Source: CBDTTM01 sp965363355
Lineage (GTDB): Bacteria > Bacillota > Negativicutes > Selenomonadales > Selenomonadaceae
NCBI GenBank assembly: GCA_965363355.1
Contig: CBDTTM010000043.1
Location: 1-15,296, forward strand
DNA: 15,296 nt
Direction of reading: 5' to 3'
In this document: piece by piece, positions 7,888-14,720 of the stretch
How the letters are laid out: every line of letters starts with the position of its first letter
Numbering within the stretch: the stretch's first letter is position 1
Notes under the pieces: generated by a model
What the model saw: only the letters and a program-made list of their open reading frames with translations
Told to the model about the DNA's origin: nothing
Database searches by the model: none
Made by a program: the position numbers and the translations under genes

Positions 7888-8847
7888 TTAGCTTAACTTC
7901 AATATACCTATCGCAATTATACTAAATATTATTCCCACTGACCAGAAAACCCCTACGACCTTGTTTTCCGACCAGCCTTTCAGCTCAAAATGATGATGGA
8001 TCGGGCTCATCAAAAACACTCGTTTCCCTCTTGTTTTAAAAGACGTTACCTGTATGATGACCGACAAAGCTTCTATAACAAAAATCCCGCCAATCAGCAC
8101 GAGCAAAATTTCTGTTTTTGTCAAAATGGCAACAGCCGCTAACGCTCCACCAAGAGCCAACGAACCAGTATCTCCCATAAAAACTTTAGCCGGATGGGCA
8201 TTAAATCTTAAAAATGCAAGCGTCGCGCCAACACTTGCCATGCAAAAAGCCGCCAATTCCATCTTGGCAAAATGCAGACAAACAAAGGTATAGGCAAGCA
8301 TCGCAACCATAACCGTACCAGAAGCCAGCCCATCGAGTCCATCGGTCAAATTGACGGCATTGGTTGTTCCCACCAATACAAAAAATACCAGTCCGTAATA
8401 AAATGGCCCAATGTCGAGCAGCGTTCCCGAAAAAGGGAGCCAAAGCGTCGTCGTTATCCCCAAATAATTGACACCAACATAGGTTACGACCGCGGCCATG
8501 AAAATTTGTCCGAAAAGTTTCTGCTTCGCTTTGAGTCCTAAGTTCCGCTTTAAAACAACTTTTATGTAATCATCAACAAAGCCAATGATAAAATGTCCTA
8601 GCAGGATGAATAAGGCCAAACCGACCTCAGGATTAAAATTCGAACTCAGGCAGCTGGCAACAAAAATACCAAGCACAATCATGATTCCGCCCATTGTCGG
8701 TGTACCCGATTTAGCCTGATGGCTTTTAGGTCCCTCGTCTCTTATACTCTGCCCGAATTTCAATTTGCGCAATGCCGGAATGAATTTGGGTCCAGCAACC
8801 AACACAACTGCTGCGGCAATGAGGAATGCATATAACAATACAGCCAT
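7888..8847 (-). CDS. mraY: Phospho-N-acetylmuramoyl-pentapeptide transferase MraY
   Basis: Integral membrane enzyme that transfers phospho-MurNAc-pentapeptide to undecaprenyl phosphate, making lipid I. The 319 residues are highly hydrophobic with about ten membrane segments. The signature motifs are present: KSGTPTMGG (46-54), the aspartate pair in VDDYIK (91-96), NAVNLTDGLDGLASG (163-177), FMGDTGS (223-229) and PIHHHFE (282-288). Length matches Firmicute MraY, shorter than the about 360 residues in E. coli. The ATG at 8847 has AGGAGG about 10 nt upstream and lies 22 bp after murF. It sits between the last cytoplasmic Mur ligase step (MurF) and murD, the conserved dcw order. Confidence 0.98.
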   Translation of the reverse strand: MAVLLYAFLIAAAVVLVAGPKFIPALRKLKFGQSIRDEGPKSHQAKSGTPTMGGIMIVLGIFVASCLSSNFNPEVGLALFILLGHFIIGFVDDYIKVVLKRNLGLKAKQKLFGQIFMAAVVTYVGVNYLGITTTLWLPFSGTLLDIGPFYYGLVFFVLVGTTNAVNLTDGLDGLASGTVMVAMLAYTFVCLHFAKMELAAFCMASVGATLAFLRFNAHPAKVFMGDTGSLALGGALAAVAILTKTEILLVLIGGIFVIEALSVIIQVTSFKTRGKRVFLMSPIHHHFELKGWSENKVVGVFWSVGIIFSIIAIGILKLS

Positions 8848-8869
8848 AAAAAATAAAGCCTCCTAAAAA

Positions 8870-10219
8870 TTAAAGCAAATCAATGATTTTTTCCATCTGC
8901 ATGCCGCGAGATCCTTTGAATAAAATCGTATCTCCCGGCTGCAAGATTTTTTGCAGTACCTTTGCAGCATCTGCATGTGAATCACAACTATATACCGACA
9001 ACAGCCCAGCCGCTTTTGCAGCCTCAGCAATATACTTTCCCATCTCGCCTCTCGTTAAAAGTGCATCTACACCTTTCGCAGCGAGTTCACGACCCACTTG
9101 TTCATGCGCTGTTTTTGAAACATTGCCAAGTTCAAGCATATCGCCCATCACCGCAATCTTTCTTCCCTTAGCAACCTCTGCCAAGGTTTCGATTGCCGCT
9201 GTCATCGACATCGGACTGGCGTTATATGCATCATTGATTACATGATACTCTTTGACTTTTTTGTATTCAAAACGCATTTTTGTCGCCTCAAAACCATCTA
9301 GGCCTTGTTGTATTTCTTCTGCGCTCAAACCAAGGACAAAACCTGTCGTGATTGCCGCCAGACCATTATATATATTATGCCGGCCAACCATCGGCAAAAC
9401 AAACTTCTCTATAGTTTTACCATAACTACATGAGAATTCCATGGAATTGCCCACGGTATGGATATCTTTTGCCATAACATCAGCCATGGAATCAATGCCA
9501 AAAGTGACAACCTTTGCCTTTGCTTTTTCTCTCATTTGCAAAACAAAGGCATTATCGGCATTCAATATGACCGTGCCACTTGGCTCAATCATCTCTACAA
9601 GTTCAGCTTTTGCTTTCGCGATATTTTCAAGTGAACCCAAAAGTTCCATATGAGTTTCGCCTACATTCGTAACAATGCCAATCGTAGGCTGTGCAATCTT
9701 TGCTAGCGCCTCGATCTGGCCAAAGCCGCGCATGCCCATTTCAACAACAGCTGCTTGATGTTTTGCCTCCAGGCCCAAAAGCGTCAAAGGTAAACCAATC
9801 TCGTTATTAAAATTTGCTTCCGTTTTCAAAACGTTCCAGCGCCCAGACAAAGCAGCAGAGGTAAGGTCTTTGGTCGTCGTCTTGCCATTTGAGCCCGTAA
9901 TCGCCACTATAGGAATAGAAAAACGTTTTCGATAGGCTCTCGCTAAGTCTTGATATGCAAGTAAAGTATCTGAAACCTCAAGAACTGTAGCATCCACATC
10001 GGCTATTTTTTCGCTTGCCAGAACACCCGCTGCGCCGGCTTCCACCGCTTTCGCCGCAAAAGCATGTCCATCAAAGCGTTCTCCTTTGAGCGCGACAAAT
10101 AGGCATCCTGCAGAAATTTGCCGCGTATCGGTCACAATACCACTAAAAGTTGTCGCTACTGTTTTTTTAGGAACAGCTCCCGTTGCTTCTTTTATTTGCT
10201 CTATCGTAAAATCAACCAT
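8870..10219 (-). CDS. murF: UDP-MurNAc-tripeptide--D-Ala-D-Ala ligase MurF
   Basis: Final cytoplasmic Mur ligase; it adds the D-Ala-D-Ala dipeptide made by Ddl to the UDP-MurNAc-tripeptide. The 449 residues show DTR and the LKGERFDGH region (31-52), ATP-binding GSNGKTTTK (109-117), EMGMRGFGQI (160-169), TNVGETHMELLGS (184-196), NDAYNASP (329-336) and a C-terminal FKGSRGMQME (434-443), all typical of MurF. The ATG shares its first base with the last base of the murE TAA stop (TAATG), which implies translational coupling to murE. mraY starts 22 bp after its stop. Length is normal. Confidence 0.97.
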   Translation of the reverse strand: MVDFTIEQIKEATGAVPKKTVATTFSGIVTDTRQISAGCLFVALKGERFDGHAFAAKAVEAGAAGVLASEKIADVDATVLEVSDTLLAYQDLARAYRKRFSIPIVAITGSNGKTTTKDLTSAALSGRWNVLKTEANFNNEIGLPLTLLGLEAKHQAAVVEMGMRGFGQIEALAKIAQPTIGIVTNVGETHMELLGSLENIAKAKAELVEMIEPSGTVILNADNAFVLQMREKAKAKVVTFGIDSMADVMAKDIHTVGNSMEFSCSYGKTIEKFVLPMVGRHNIYNGLAAITTGFVLGLSAEEIQQGLDGFEATKMRFEYKKVKEYHVINDAYNASPMSMTAAIETLAEVAKGRKIAVMGDMLELGNVSKTAHEQVGRELAAKGVDALLTRGEMGKYIAEAAKAAGLLSVYSCDSHADAAKVLQKILQPGDTILFKGSRGMQMEKIIDLL

Positions 10220-11709
10220 TATTTCACTTTCCCCCTAATGGCTTCACGTGCTACTTCCTTATCATCAAAATGAATGGTTTCTTCTTTTAAGATTTGATAG
10301 TTTTCATGGCCTTTGCCCGCAATCACAACGATATCTTGCGGTTTTGCAAGCTCGATAGCCCGAAAAATAGCACTGCGTCGATCCGTAATCTTTTGATGTT
10401 CTTTATCCCCTAAAGCTTCTTTTACCCCTTCTTCTACTTGCGATAAAATGAATTCAGGATCTTCCGTCCTTGGATTATCGGACGTTGCAATCACAACATC
10501 CGATAACTGTGCTGCGATTTTACCCATGATCGGCCTTTTCGTGCGGTCTCGGTCTCCCCCGCAGCCAAACACAGTGATGATTCTTTTTTTTGCAATCTGA
10601 CGAGCTGTGTGCAAGATGTTTTCTAGACCATCTGGTGTATGGGCATAATCTACGATAACGCTAAAATCTTGGCCTTCGTCCACGAGTTCAAATCTCCCCG
10701 GAACACTTTGAAACGTTTCTAACGTCGCTTTGATTTTCGCTGGTTCGATTTTTTCAGCCAAAGCCGCCCCAACAGCTGCCATGACATTATAAACGTTGAA
10801 TATCCCCGTAATCTTAAGTTTCAACTCCATTTTACCGAAATCACCCGAAAGCGTAAAATTAGCCCCGCCAGCTGTAACGTCAATCGACGAAGCCGCAATA
10901 GCCGCTTTATGTTCAATTCCATAGGTCATATGATGGCAATCCGCTTTTTCCAGCATCGCAGCACCTGCTGCATCATCCGCATTGACCACTGCCGTTTTAC
11001 CTTTTTTATGATCGCCATCCGTATGCAAAGAAGCAAATAATTTCGCCTTTGCCTGTTTGTAGTTTTCTAATGTTTTATGATAATCCAAATGATCTTGCGT
11101 TAAATTCGTAAACACAGCCGTATCAAACTCGCAGCCAATCACACGTTCTTGATCAAGGGCATGTGATGAAACCTCCATAACGACATAGTCCATGCCACGC
11201 TGAGCCATCAGCGCCAAAGTCGCTTGAAGATCGACTACATCCGGAGTTGTATTATGGATGGGCAGCACTTCATCTTCAACCATAATCTGGATAGTGCCAA
11301 TCAAACCTACTTTAAAGCCCGCGTTTCTAAGGATTGCGCGCGTAATATAACTCGTCGTCGTTTTCCCGTTCGTTCCGGTTATACCGATCATTCTCATTTT
11401 TCTTGAAGGATAGTCATAAAAATACGGCACAATTACCTTAAGGGCTTTTTTTACATCTTGCACTTTAAGAACACTGACACCTTCTGGTGCTGCAATATCT
11501 CTTTCAACCAGCAAAGCTGTTGCTCCTTGCTTAATTGCCTGCGCAATAAAATCATGTCCATCTACGGTAGCGCCTACAATTGCTGCAAATAAAGTTCCTG
11601 CTTTCACCTTTCTCGAATCGTGCTCGATTGCTAAAATCTCTTTATCCTCAGCGCCATAAATAACTGCCCCCTCGAGCAGTGCCGACAATGCCTTTATCGT
11701 TTTTGCCAT
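10219..11709 (-). CDS. murE: UDP-MurNAc-tripeptide synthetase MurE (meso-DAP-adding type)
   Basis: Mur ligase that adds the third stem-peptide residue. In 496 residues it shows ATP-binding GTNGKTTT (112-119), NTTPDV (153-158), EVSSHAL (179-185), the likely carbamylated lysine in YKQAKAKLF (Lys221), DYAHTPD (354-360), FGCGGDRD (381-388), DNPR (411-414) and GKGHE (466-470). DNPR is the signature of enzymes selecting meso-diaminopimelate, so the peptidoglycan is probably DAP-type. I prefer the ATG at 11709, with GGGAGG about 9 nt upstream, over the in-frame GTG at 11730, which has no ribosome binding site and would place the motif inside the gene. A good -10 element lies about 70 bp upstream. 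In many Firmicutes spoVD or ftsI precedes murE; here there is only a 240-bp non-coding gap. Confidence 0.97.
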   Translation of the reverse strand: MAKTIKALSALLEGAVIYGAEDKEILAIEHDSRKVKAGTLFAAIVGATVDGHDFIAQAIKQGATALLVERDIAAPEGVSVLKVQDVKKALKVIVPYFYDYPSRKMRMIGITGTNGKTTTSYITRAILRNAGFKVGLIGTIQIMVEDEVLPIHNTTPDVVDLQATLALMAQRGMDYVVMEVSSHALDQERVIGCEFDTAVFTNLTQDHLDYHKTLENYKQAKAKLFASLHTDGDHKKGKTAVVNADDAAGAAMLEKADCHHMTYGIEHKAAIAASSIDVTAGGANFTLSGDFGKMELKLKITGIFNVYNVMAAVGAALAEKIEPAKIKATLETFQSVPGRFELVDEGQDFSVIVDYAHTPDGLENILHTARQIAKKRIITVFGCGGDRDRTKRPIMGKIAAQLSDVVIATSDNPRTEDPEFILSQVEEGVKEALGDKEHQKITDRRSAIFRAIELAKPQDIVVIAGKGHENYQILKEETIHFDDKEVAREAIRGKVK

Positions 11710-11779
11710 GTCTAATTCCTCCCACAACACTCATAATATATCATTTTCGTTCATATTTTTTCATCTTAAACCGTACTAT

Positions 11780-11808
11780 ATTATAAACCGTTGTCACCCT
11801 TTTTTACA
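11780..11808 (-). promoter_or_regulatory. Candidate sigma-A promoter for murE
   Basis: On the minus strand a perfect TATAAT (11780-11785) follows a TGTAAA (11803-11808) by 17 bp. The -35 is weak, the -10 is consensus. Transcription would start near 11773, giving a leader of about 64 nt to the murE ATG. This fits separate initiation of the murE-to-sbp genes after the hairpin behind ftsL. Confidence 0.55.
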
Positions 11809-11831
11809 GAGCAAACAAAAAAAAAGTCGCC

Positions 11832-11861
11832 ATAATGCCAAGAAATTTTATTATTTCTCAA
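11832..11861 (-). promoter_or_regulatory. Second, weaker promoter-like element before murE
   Basis: TTGAGA (11856-11861, five of six matches to consensus) and CATTAT (11832-11837, four of six) are separated by 18 bp on the minus strand. It lies between the ftsL hairpin and the TATAAT element. Such matches arise by chance in AT-rich DNA, so this is tentative. Confidence 0.25.
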
Positions 11862-11887
11862 ATTCTCGGTAAGCATGGTGTTTTTTT

Positions 11888-11922
11888 AAACAGCAAAAGG
11901 CTGCCTCTAGACAGCCCTGTTT
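11888..11922 (-). terminator. Terminator-like hairpin between ftsL and murE
   Basis: Reading the minus strand after the ftsL stop, GGCTG pairs with CAGCC across an 8-nt loop and is followed directly by TTTTGCTGTTT. An outer stem AAACAG/CTGTTT can also form around a TTTTG bulge. The inner hairpin with its T-rich tail looks like a modest intrinsic terminator or attenuator, 28 bp after ftsL. The T-tract is interrupted, so read-through is likely. Confidence 0.5.
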
Positions 11923-11949
11923 GCCAAACATTTCATCATTTTCTATGGT

Positions 11950-12303
11950 CTACTTCTCTGAAGCAAAATACACCTTATCCGATACTACCATTCCGAGTTG
12001 ATCGGTGGCAATTGCTTTTATGCGCTGCGGCGCCTTTAATTTTGCAACTTCTAATCGCAATCTTTCATTTTCAGCTTCTATGCGTACAGCCTCTTGTTTA
12101 GCCTGTACCAAATCATACCCACGGCTGGCACTCATCCCACTGAGCAAGGTAACTACCATTGCCATGGCCGAAACCACAAGCAACAAAAGCATACACTTTG
12201 AGCGCAAACGGGTATTAAGTTGTACTTTTCTTCGCGGTACCGGTTGAAGAACCGGCTTTGCTGGCGAAATCTCAAACTCTTCGTCATAGCGCCTTGCTAA
12301 CAT
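11950..12303 (-). CDS. ftsL: Cell division protein FtsL
   Basis: A small bitopic divisome protein that partners FtsQ/DivIB and FtsB/DivIC. The 117 residues have a basic cytoplasmic tail (RRKVQLNTRLRSK), one membrane helix at about 37-56, a leucine-zipper-like coiled coil at about 62-92 (AKQEAVRIEAENERLRLEV) and the typical FtsL ending RIKAIATDQLGMVVSDKVYF. The ATG overlaps the last codons of rsmH by 7 nt and has GGAGG 9 nt upstream inside rsmH, so the two are translationally linked. The usual next gene, a class B penicillin-binding protein, is absent. Sequence conservation in this family is low, so assignment rests on architecture plus position. Confidence 0.93.
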   Translation of the reverse strand: MLARRYDEEFEISPAKPVLQPVPRRKVQLNTRLRSKCMLLLLVVSAMAMVVTLLSGMSASRGYDLVQAKQEAVRIEAENERLRLEVAKLKAPQRIKAIATDQLGMVVSDKVYFASEK

Positions 12304-13268
12304 GATTTCATGCCTCCAGTATCATCCTTGATAACTTTCTTTTCAGCGATTCTCAGCTTGGCACTCTTTGCTCTGGAATTATGCTCAAGCTCTTCAACAG
12401 TTGCCACCAACGGCTTGCCGAGAATTTTTATTTCCGGTTGATGATGACACATACAAATCGGTAATTTAGGTGGGCATATACAGCCCTTAGCTAAGCTTTG
12501 TAAAGTCTGTTTGGCAATCCTATCTTCGAGCGAATGAAAGGTGATGATGGCGATCCGGCCACCTGGTTTTAGATGCTGCACTGCTGAGCGAAACGTATCT
12601 GCCAAAATGCCAAGCTCATTGTTTACTTCAATCCTTATGGCCTGGAACGTACGCTTTGCCGGATGTCCACCAGCCTGGCTGCGCACTGCCGCCGGTATCG
12701 CTTTTTTTATCAGATCGACAAGTTCACCTGTCGTCTCGATTGGCTTATCTTGCCTTGCCTCTACGATGAACTTGGCAATTCTTTTGGCCCAGCGTTCTTC
12801 CCCATAGTCTTTAAAGATTTTCGATAATTCCGCCTCTTCATAAGAATTGACGACATCATGGGCCGAAAATGCTGCCGTTGGATCCATTCGCATGTCCAAG
12901 GGAGCATCCTGCATATAAGAAAATCCTCTTTCTGCCGTATCAAGCTGATGTGATGACACGCCTAGATCAAATAAGATCCCATCGACTAAAGGAGCTTCTG
13001 CCTTTGCCAAAATAGAATCTAATTCTTTAAAATTACTTGCCACCAAATCAACACGGCAAGAGGCATCCTCTAGCTTTTCCTTAGCTGCAGCAAGTGCTGC
13101 CGGATCTTGATCGATTCCGATCAAACGCCCTGAAGACGTAAGCTTGTCAACGATTCGGCTCGAATGCCCCGCTCCCCCTAATGTACAGTCCACATAAATT
13201 CCATCGGGATCAGTCAATAATCCATTAACGGTCTCTTCCAGCAATACGCTTATATGATGGAATTCCAA
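12297..13268 (-). CDS. rsmH: 16S rRNA m4C1402 methyltransferase RsmH (MraW)
   Basis: SAM-dependent methyltransferase that N4-methylates C1402 in the ribosomal P site. With the start used here it has 323 residues: MEFHHISVLLEE at the N-terminus, SAM-binding DCTLGGAGHS (27-36), LIGIDQDP, LFDLGVSSHQLD, the HPAKRTFQAIRIEVN segment and a cysteine-rich CICPPKLPICMCHH region near the C-terminus seen in many Firmicute homologues. I chose TTG at 13268, with AGAGGG exactly 9 nt upstream; the in-frame TTG at 13274 is only 3 nt from that site. It starts 31 bp after mraZ and overlaps ftsL. Identity is certain, the start slightly less so. Confidence 0.96.
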   Translation of the reverse strand: MEFHHISVLLEETVNGLLTDPDGIYVDCTLGGAGHSSRIVDKLTSSGRLIGIDQDPAALAAAKEKLEDASCRVDLVASNFKELDSILAKAEAPLVDGILFDLGVSSHQLDTAERGFSYMQDAPLDMRMDPTAAFSAHDVVNSYEEAELSKIFKDYGEERWAKRIAKFIVEARQDKPIETTGELVDLIKKAIPAAVRSQAGGHPAKRTFQAIRIEVNNELGILADTFRSAVQHLKPGGRIAIITFHSLEDRIAKQTLQSLAKGCICPPKLPICMCHHQPEIKILGKPLVATVEELEHNSRAKSAKLRIAEKKVIKDDTGGMKSC

Positions 13269-13299
13269 AAGCAAACACCCTCTTTTTTCTTTATCTATC

Positions 13300-13731
13300 C
13301 TATATTCCTAAATCCGCCAATGTTTCGGCAATCGTCGTAACAACCGGACTGATTTCATCATTATATGCTTTCCATTTTTCCTTGCTCCAAACTTCTAAAC
13401 GATTCGAAACACCTATCAAGACAACCTCTTTATCCAATGAAGCATGTTCCCGAAGCGTTGCCGGAACAAGAAATCGCCCCTGCTTATCGCATTCGAGCTG
13501 CCTTGCCCCCGAAAAAAAGAAACGCACTACTGCCCTTGCCTCTGGTTTTGACATTGGCAGCTGTTTGAGTTTCGCGGCCAAAGCCGCCCACTCCATCTGA
13601 TCATAAACAAAGAGGCAATTATCCAGGCCTTTTGTGATGACAAAGGCTTCGCCGAGGTCTTCACGAAAATCTGCTGGTAAAATTATACGCCCCTTAGCAT
13701 CAATCGTATGGAAATATTCCCCCATCAGCAT
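13300..13731 (-). CDS. mraZ: Transcriptional regulator MraZ
   Basis: DNA-binding ring-forming regulator of the dcw cluster, with two tandem SpoVT/AbrB-like halves. The 143 residues carry the two signature motifs DAKGRIILP (11-19) and DKQGRFLVP (82-90). The length is the same as I recall for B. subtilis MraZ. The start is the ATG at 13731, giving MLMGEYFHTIDAKGR, which aligns with the known MFMGEY... beginning; AGGTGG lies 8 nt upstream. The in-frame GTG at 13743 would overlap the ribosome binding site and is rejected. Three tandem 10-bp boxes 30-60 bp upstream are the expected autoregulatory target. It is the first gene of the cluster and follows a terminator of the previous unit. Confidence 0.97.
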   Translation of the reverse strand: MLMGEYFHTIDAKGRIILPADFREDLGEAFVITKGLDNCLFVYDQMEWAALAAKLKQLPMSKPEARAVVRFFFSGARQLECDKQGRFLVPATLREHASLDKEVVLIGVSNRLEVWSKEKWKAYNDEISPVVTTIAETLADLGI

Positions 13732-13760
13732 GCCTGTCACCACCTTTTGGTTTTATTCAA

Positions 13761-13790
13761 CCACTTTACACCACTTTGTACCACTCACTA
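13761..13790 (-). promoter_or_regulatory. MraZ operator: three tandem 10-bp boxes
   Basis: On the minus strand AGTGG occurs three times at exact 10-bp spacing, in GAGTGG, AAAGTGG and AAAGTGG. MraZ is known to bind short direct repeats with a 10-bp period upstream of its own gene (TGGGN in E. coli, AAAGTG-type in mollicutes), and this matches the second form. A fourth, off-phase AGGTGG (13740-13744) doubles as the mraZ ribosome binding site. A weak -10-like TATTAG (13788-13793) overlaps the first box, so binding would cover the start of transcription; no convincing -35 was found. Confidence 0.85.
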
Positions 13791-13808
13791 ATATCTTTCT
13801 ATTCTTGC

Positions 13809-13853
13809 AAAAAAAAAAAAATCCTCCTTTATTCCGCAGAATTCAGGAGAATT
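13809..13853 (-). terminator. Intrinsic terminator after the polysaccharide deacetylase gene
   Basis: On the minus strand an outer stem of TTCTCCT with AGGAGGA (one G-U pair) encloses an inner stem ATTC/GAAT with a TGCG tetraloop, followed by 13 consecutive T residues. This is a strong Rho-independent terminator. It closes the upstream deacetylase unit and isolates the dcw cluster from it. The T-run ends only some 20 bp before the MraZ boxes. Confidence 0.88.
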
Positions 13854-13871
13854 TTTCATATTTTATGAAGA

Positions 13872-13889
13872 AAGGGACAAAAGTCCCTT
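13872..13889. repeat. 7-bp-stem hairpin overlapping the deacetylase stop codon
   Basis: AAGGGAC and GTCCCTT are perfect complements around a 4-nt loop, overlapping the TAA stop. A second small palindrome (TTCATA/TATGAA, 13855-13869) lies between it and the terminator. Together they could act as 3'-end stabilising structures or a first, weak terminator. Confidence 0.55.
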
Positions 13890-14700
13890 AGCTTTTGATC
13901 CAGCCAAGACGTTCAAAGATTGGAATATAGTTCAATCGCTCACAAAACGATTTAAACGTATTTTCCGTATGAAAGATGGGAACTCGTTCTAATGCATACA
14001 AATTGCTTGCATTGTCGACATTTCCATACTTAATGGTAAATGCAGCTTTATAACCGGCATCTTTGACCATTTGAGCTATATGCAGATTGTAGGTGCCTGT
14101 TGGATAGGCAATGTATTTTATCTCTTTGCCTAAATGTTCTTCCAATGCTTTTTTTGACTGCGTAAGTTCTTGCCAAAGCTGCTCATTACTGAGCTCCGTC
14201 ATGGATTTATGATTTACTGTATGAGACTCTATACTGATTCCATTTGCCTCAAGCTCTTTTGCTTGATTCCAAGTAATATAATTAGGTTGAACGTCCATGA
14301 ATCCAGTAATAACAAAAATCGTCGCTTTAAACCCATATTTTTTTAAAATCGGATATGCATTTTTATAATTGTCGACATATCCGTCATCAAACGTAATCAA
14401 GACAGGGTTTTCCGGCAATTCTTTTTGGTTTTCTAGACTGTCATATAAATCGTCTGGTGTTATCGTATGATAATTGTTTTCTTTCAGATATTCCATCTGC
14501 TTGTCAAAATCAGCCGGCAAAACAGATAAGGAAATATTCATATTATCAACTTTATGATAATTGAGTACCACGATCTTTGACCCATTTGCATAGGTATCAA
14601 CTGTTTTTTTATCAAGAACTTTAGGTCCAGCCAACACTAATGGCATACAACATAGCATCAGCAACAAAACTATTTTTTTATACGTGGAGGTAATTCTCAT
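13888..14700 (-). CDS. Secreted polysaccharide deacetylase (NodB/CE4 family)
   Basis: A 270-residue exported protein with a signal peptide or N-terminal anchor (basic tail, hydrophobic 9-24, possible cleavage after VLA at 22-24). The NodB homology domain starts near VVLNYHKVDN (44-53). It has TFDDGY (103-108, with catalytic and metal-binding Asp105/Asp106), SHTVNH (159-164, metal-binding His160 and His164), AYPTGTYN (198-205) and PIFH (241-244). The zinc triad Asp-His-His is complete, so activity is expected. The family removes acetyl groups from N-acetylated polysaccharides such as peptidoglycan, chitin-like or poly-GlcNAc chains; the substrate here is unknown. GGAG lies about 8 nt before the ATG. 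It follows the Lgt-like gene by 20 bp and ends before a strong terminator. Confidence 0.9.
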   Translation of the reverse strand: MRITSTYKKIVLLLMLCCMPLVLAGPKVLDKKTVDTYANGSKIVVLNYHKVDNMNISLSVLPADFDKQMEYLKENNYHTITPDDLYDSLENQKELPENPVLITFDDGYVDNYKNAYPILKKYGFKATIFVITGFMDVQPNYITWNQAKELEANGISIESHTVNHKSMTELSNEQLWQELTQSKKALEEHLGKEIKYIAYPTGTYNLHIAQMVKDAGYKAAFTIKYGNVDNASNLYALERVPIFHTENTFKSFCERLNYIPIFERLGWIKS

Positions 14701-14720
14701 ATTCTGCTCTCCTTGCGGTA

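Noticed and set aside
7586..7891. Plus-strand ORF opposite the murD N-terminus
   Set aside because: Antisense shadow of a conserved Rossmann-like region; no ribosome binding site or motif supports it.
11710..11949. Possible remnant of a ftsI/spoVD gene between ftsL and murE
   Set aside because: No stretch in the three minus-strand frames shows PBP motifs or a meaningful open frame; the region is AT-rich with regulatory-looking structure only.
13743..13743. GTG at 13743 as an upstream start for mraZ
   Set aside because: It would translate through the AGGTGG ribosome binding site; the ATG at 13731 gives the family-typical N-terminus.
13761..13790. Tandem 10-bp repeats as the start of a CRISPR array or a microsatellite
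   Set aside because: There are only three short units with no spacers, and they sit just upstream of mraZ, which explains them as MraZ boxes.
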